Of a DNA stretch of 7,909 bases, positions 6,928 to 7,909 are shown in pieces. Below the pieces are notes generated by a model, which had not been told where the DNA came from, did not search any database, and worked only from the letters and a program-made list of their open reading frames with translations. Source of the stretch: Serpentinimonas sp. (GTDB taxonomy: Bacteria > Pseudomonadota > Gammaproteobacteria > Burkholderiales > Burkholderiaceae_C); contig JALOSG010000119.1 in NCBI GenBank assembly GCA_025458665.1, positions 1 to 7,909 on the forward strand. Direction: 5' to 3'. A program made the translations under genes and the position numbers. Position 1 is the first letter of the stretch. Every line of letters begins with the position of its first letter.

Positions 6928-7722
6928 TCAACCAAACCTTCCTGTGATGTAGTCTTCGGTTTCGGTGCGCTTGGGCTTGAAGAAAATCTGTTCGGTCTCG
7001 CCGAACTCCATCAGTTCGCCCAGGTACATGTAAGCGGTGTAGTCGCTGCAGCGCGCGGCCTGCTGCATGTTGTGCGTCACGATGGCAATGGTGTAGTCGC
7101 TCTTCAACTCGTGTACCAGTTCCTCCACCTTGCCGGTGGAGATGGGGTCGAGCGCCGATGTGGGTTCATCGAGCAGCAGTACCGACGGCTTCACCGCCAC
7201 GCTGCGTGCAATACACAGGCGCTGTTGCTGGCCACCCGAGAGGGACAGGCCGTTCTGGTTCAGCTTGTCCTTCACCTCGTTCCACAGCGCGGCTTTGGTG
7301 AGCGCCCATTCCACGCGGTCGTCCATGTCGCCGCGGCTCAGGTTCTCGTACAGGCGCACGCCGAAGGCGATGTTGTCGTAAATGGTCATGGGAAAGGGCG
7401 TGGGCTTCTGGAACACCATGCCGATGCGGGCGCGCAGCAGGTTCAGGTCCTGCTTGGGGTCGAGGATGTTCTGGCCGTAGAACTTGATTTCGCCCTCGGC
7501 GCGCTGCCCCGGGTACAGGCTGTACATGCGGTTCAGGGTGCGCAGCAGGGTGGACTTGCCGCAGCCCGACGGCCCGATGAAGGCCGTGACCTTGCGTTCG
7601 GTGATGTCCAGGGACACGTTCTTGAGACCCTGGAACTTGCCGTAGAAGAAGTTCAGGTTACGCACTTCCAGGGCGGTCTTGAGCGCGGGTGGCGCAGAGG
7701 TGTCGACGGTGGTATCGCTCAT
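6928..7722 (-). CDS. pstB: Phosphate ABC transporter ATP-binding protein PstB
   Basis: ATPase that powers high-affinity phosphate import through the PstA/PstC channel; two copies sit on the cytoplasmic face. The 264-residue product has Walker A GPSGCGKST (50-58), Q-loop Gln105 in GMVFQKPTPFPMTIYDN (a phosphate-transporter hallmark), ABC signature LSGGQQQR (161-168), Walker B VLLLDEPTSALD (181-192) and switch His217 in VTHNMQQAAR. The C-terminus has the usual PstB ending, TEDYITGRFG. The N-terminus carries about 15 extra polar residues before the ABC core. ATG 7722 has GGAAA (7731-7735) eight bases upstream. pstA ends 72 bases before it and phoU starts one base after it. Confidence 0.98.
   Translation of the reverse strand: MSDTTVDTSAPPALKTALEVRNLNFFYGKFQGLKNVSLDITERKVTAFIGPSGCGKSTLLRTLNRMYSLYPGQRAEGEIKFYGQNILDPKQDLNLLRARIGMVFQKPTPFPMTIYDNIAFGVRLYENLSRGDMDDRVEWALTKAALWNEVKDKLNQNGLSLSGGQQQRLCIARSVAVKPSVLLLDEPTSALDPISTGKVEELVHELKSDYTIAIVTHNMQQAARCSDYTAYMYLGELMEFGETEQIFFKPKRTETEDYITGRFG
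6937..6943 (-). promoter_or_regulatory. Ribosome-binding site of phoU
   Basis: On the minus strand AGGAAGG lies inside the last codons of pstB (Gly-Arg), 10 bases before ATG 6926. It is a strong Shine-Dalgarno match. It settles the phoU start, because the alternative TTG at 6935 would be only one base away. Confidence 0.8.
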
Positions 7723-7736
7723 GGTCGGGGTTTCCG

Positions 7737-7750
7737 TTCGAGATGTCGAA
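7737..7750 (-). repeat. Small inverted repeat upstream of pstB
   Basis: TTCGA (7737-7741) and TCGAA (7746-7750) form a perfect 5-bp inverted repeat around a four-base spacer. It lies just upstream of the pstB ribosome-binding site (7731-7735) in the pstA-pstB gap. In the mRNA it could form a small hairpin. It is short enough to be chance. Confidence 0.3.
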
Positions 7751-7794
7751 GTGTTACTGAAATGGGGTATTCAAGCTGGCTGGCATGACCGCGC

Positions 7795-7909
7795 TCATGC
7801 CTTGACCTTCTCGCGGAAGAACACACGGGCCATGATATTGAGGACCAGCACCGCCAGGGTTATGAGCAGCGCGCCGCCCCAGGCCAGCCGGATCCAGTTT
7901 TCGTAGGGG
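7795..7909 (-). CDS. pstA: Phosphate ABC transporter permease PstA, C-terminal end (partial)
   Basis: Only the last 37 full codons and the TGA (7795-7797) are inside the window; the gene continues past the right edge. The visible residues PYENWIRLAWGGALLITLAV (first 20) lead into a final membrane helix and a basic tail ending FFREKVKA. This is the usual C-terminus of a PstA permease: last periplasmic loop, last transmembrane helix, short cytoplasmic tail. The call also rests on position, since pstA precedes pstB in pstSCAB operons. The 72-base pstA-pstB gap (7723-7794) holds the pstB ribosome-binding site and a small inverted repeat, and no promoter I can recognise. Confidence 0.85.
   Translation of the reverse strand, partial: PYENWIRLAWGGALLITLAVLVLNIMARVFFREKVKA

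Noticed and set aside
6927..6935. TTG at 6935 as the phoU start
   Set aside because: It is one base from the ribosome-binding site AGGAAGG, while ATG 6926 is at a good distance and gives the typical PhoU N-terminus.

Overview
The window is a GC-rich bacterial chromosomal segment (third codon positions are strongly G/C) with a gene set typical of Betaproteobacteria. I would place it in the Burkholderiales, most likely the Comamonadaceae (Acidovorax/Comamonas-like). This placement rests on protein style and gene order (trxA-rho-rpmE facing pst-phoU-phoB-phoR), not on a database search. I see no tRNA, rRNA, insertion sequence, phage gene, CRISPR array or sign of recent transfer. No stretch over 300 bases lacks a gene; the longest gap is 376-631.

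Left half, plus strand: thioredoxin 1 (trxA, 43-375); a 256-base gap holding a candidate extended -10 promoter and a long C-rich, G-poor leader; transcription termination factor Rho (rho, 632-1894); a sigma-70-type promoter whose -35 overlaps the rho stop codon; a compact, foldable leader; ribosomal protein L31 of the zinc-independent B type (rpmE2, 1993-2247); and a clear intrinsic terminator (2284-2311). A large polytopic membrane protein follows (about 2362-4197). It has a GT-C/ArnT-like layout, but its function is not established.

Right half, minus strand, read right to left: the 3' end of pstA (cut by the window edge), pstB, phoU, phoB and phoR. This is the back end of a phosphate-uptake and phosphate-sensing operon. 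pstB and phoU are one base apart, and phoU/phoB and phoB/phoR share ATGA stop-start overlaps, so the genes are almost certainly co-transcribed and translationally coupled. PstA and PstB are the permease and ATPase of the high-affinity phosphate transporter. PhoU links transporter state to the kinase PhoR, which phosphorylates PhoB. The Pho box driving the operon would lie upstream of pstS, outside the window.

The two halves converge: the membrane-protein gene and phoR overlap tail to tail by 41 bases, with no intrinsic terminator visible between them. The protein-coding content is ordinary. The points worth a second look are RNA-level: the rho leader (possible Rho autoregulation), the rpmE2 leader (possible L31 autoregulatory structure), the convergent overlap, and the unassigned membrane protein. 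I found no convincing evidence of a wholly new system.
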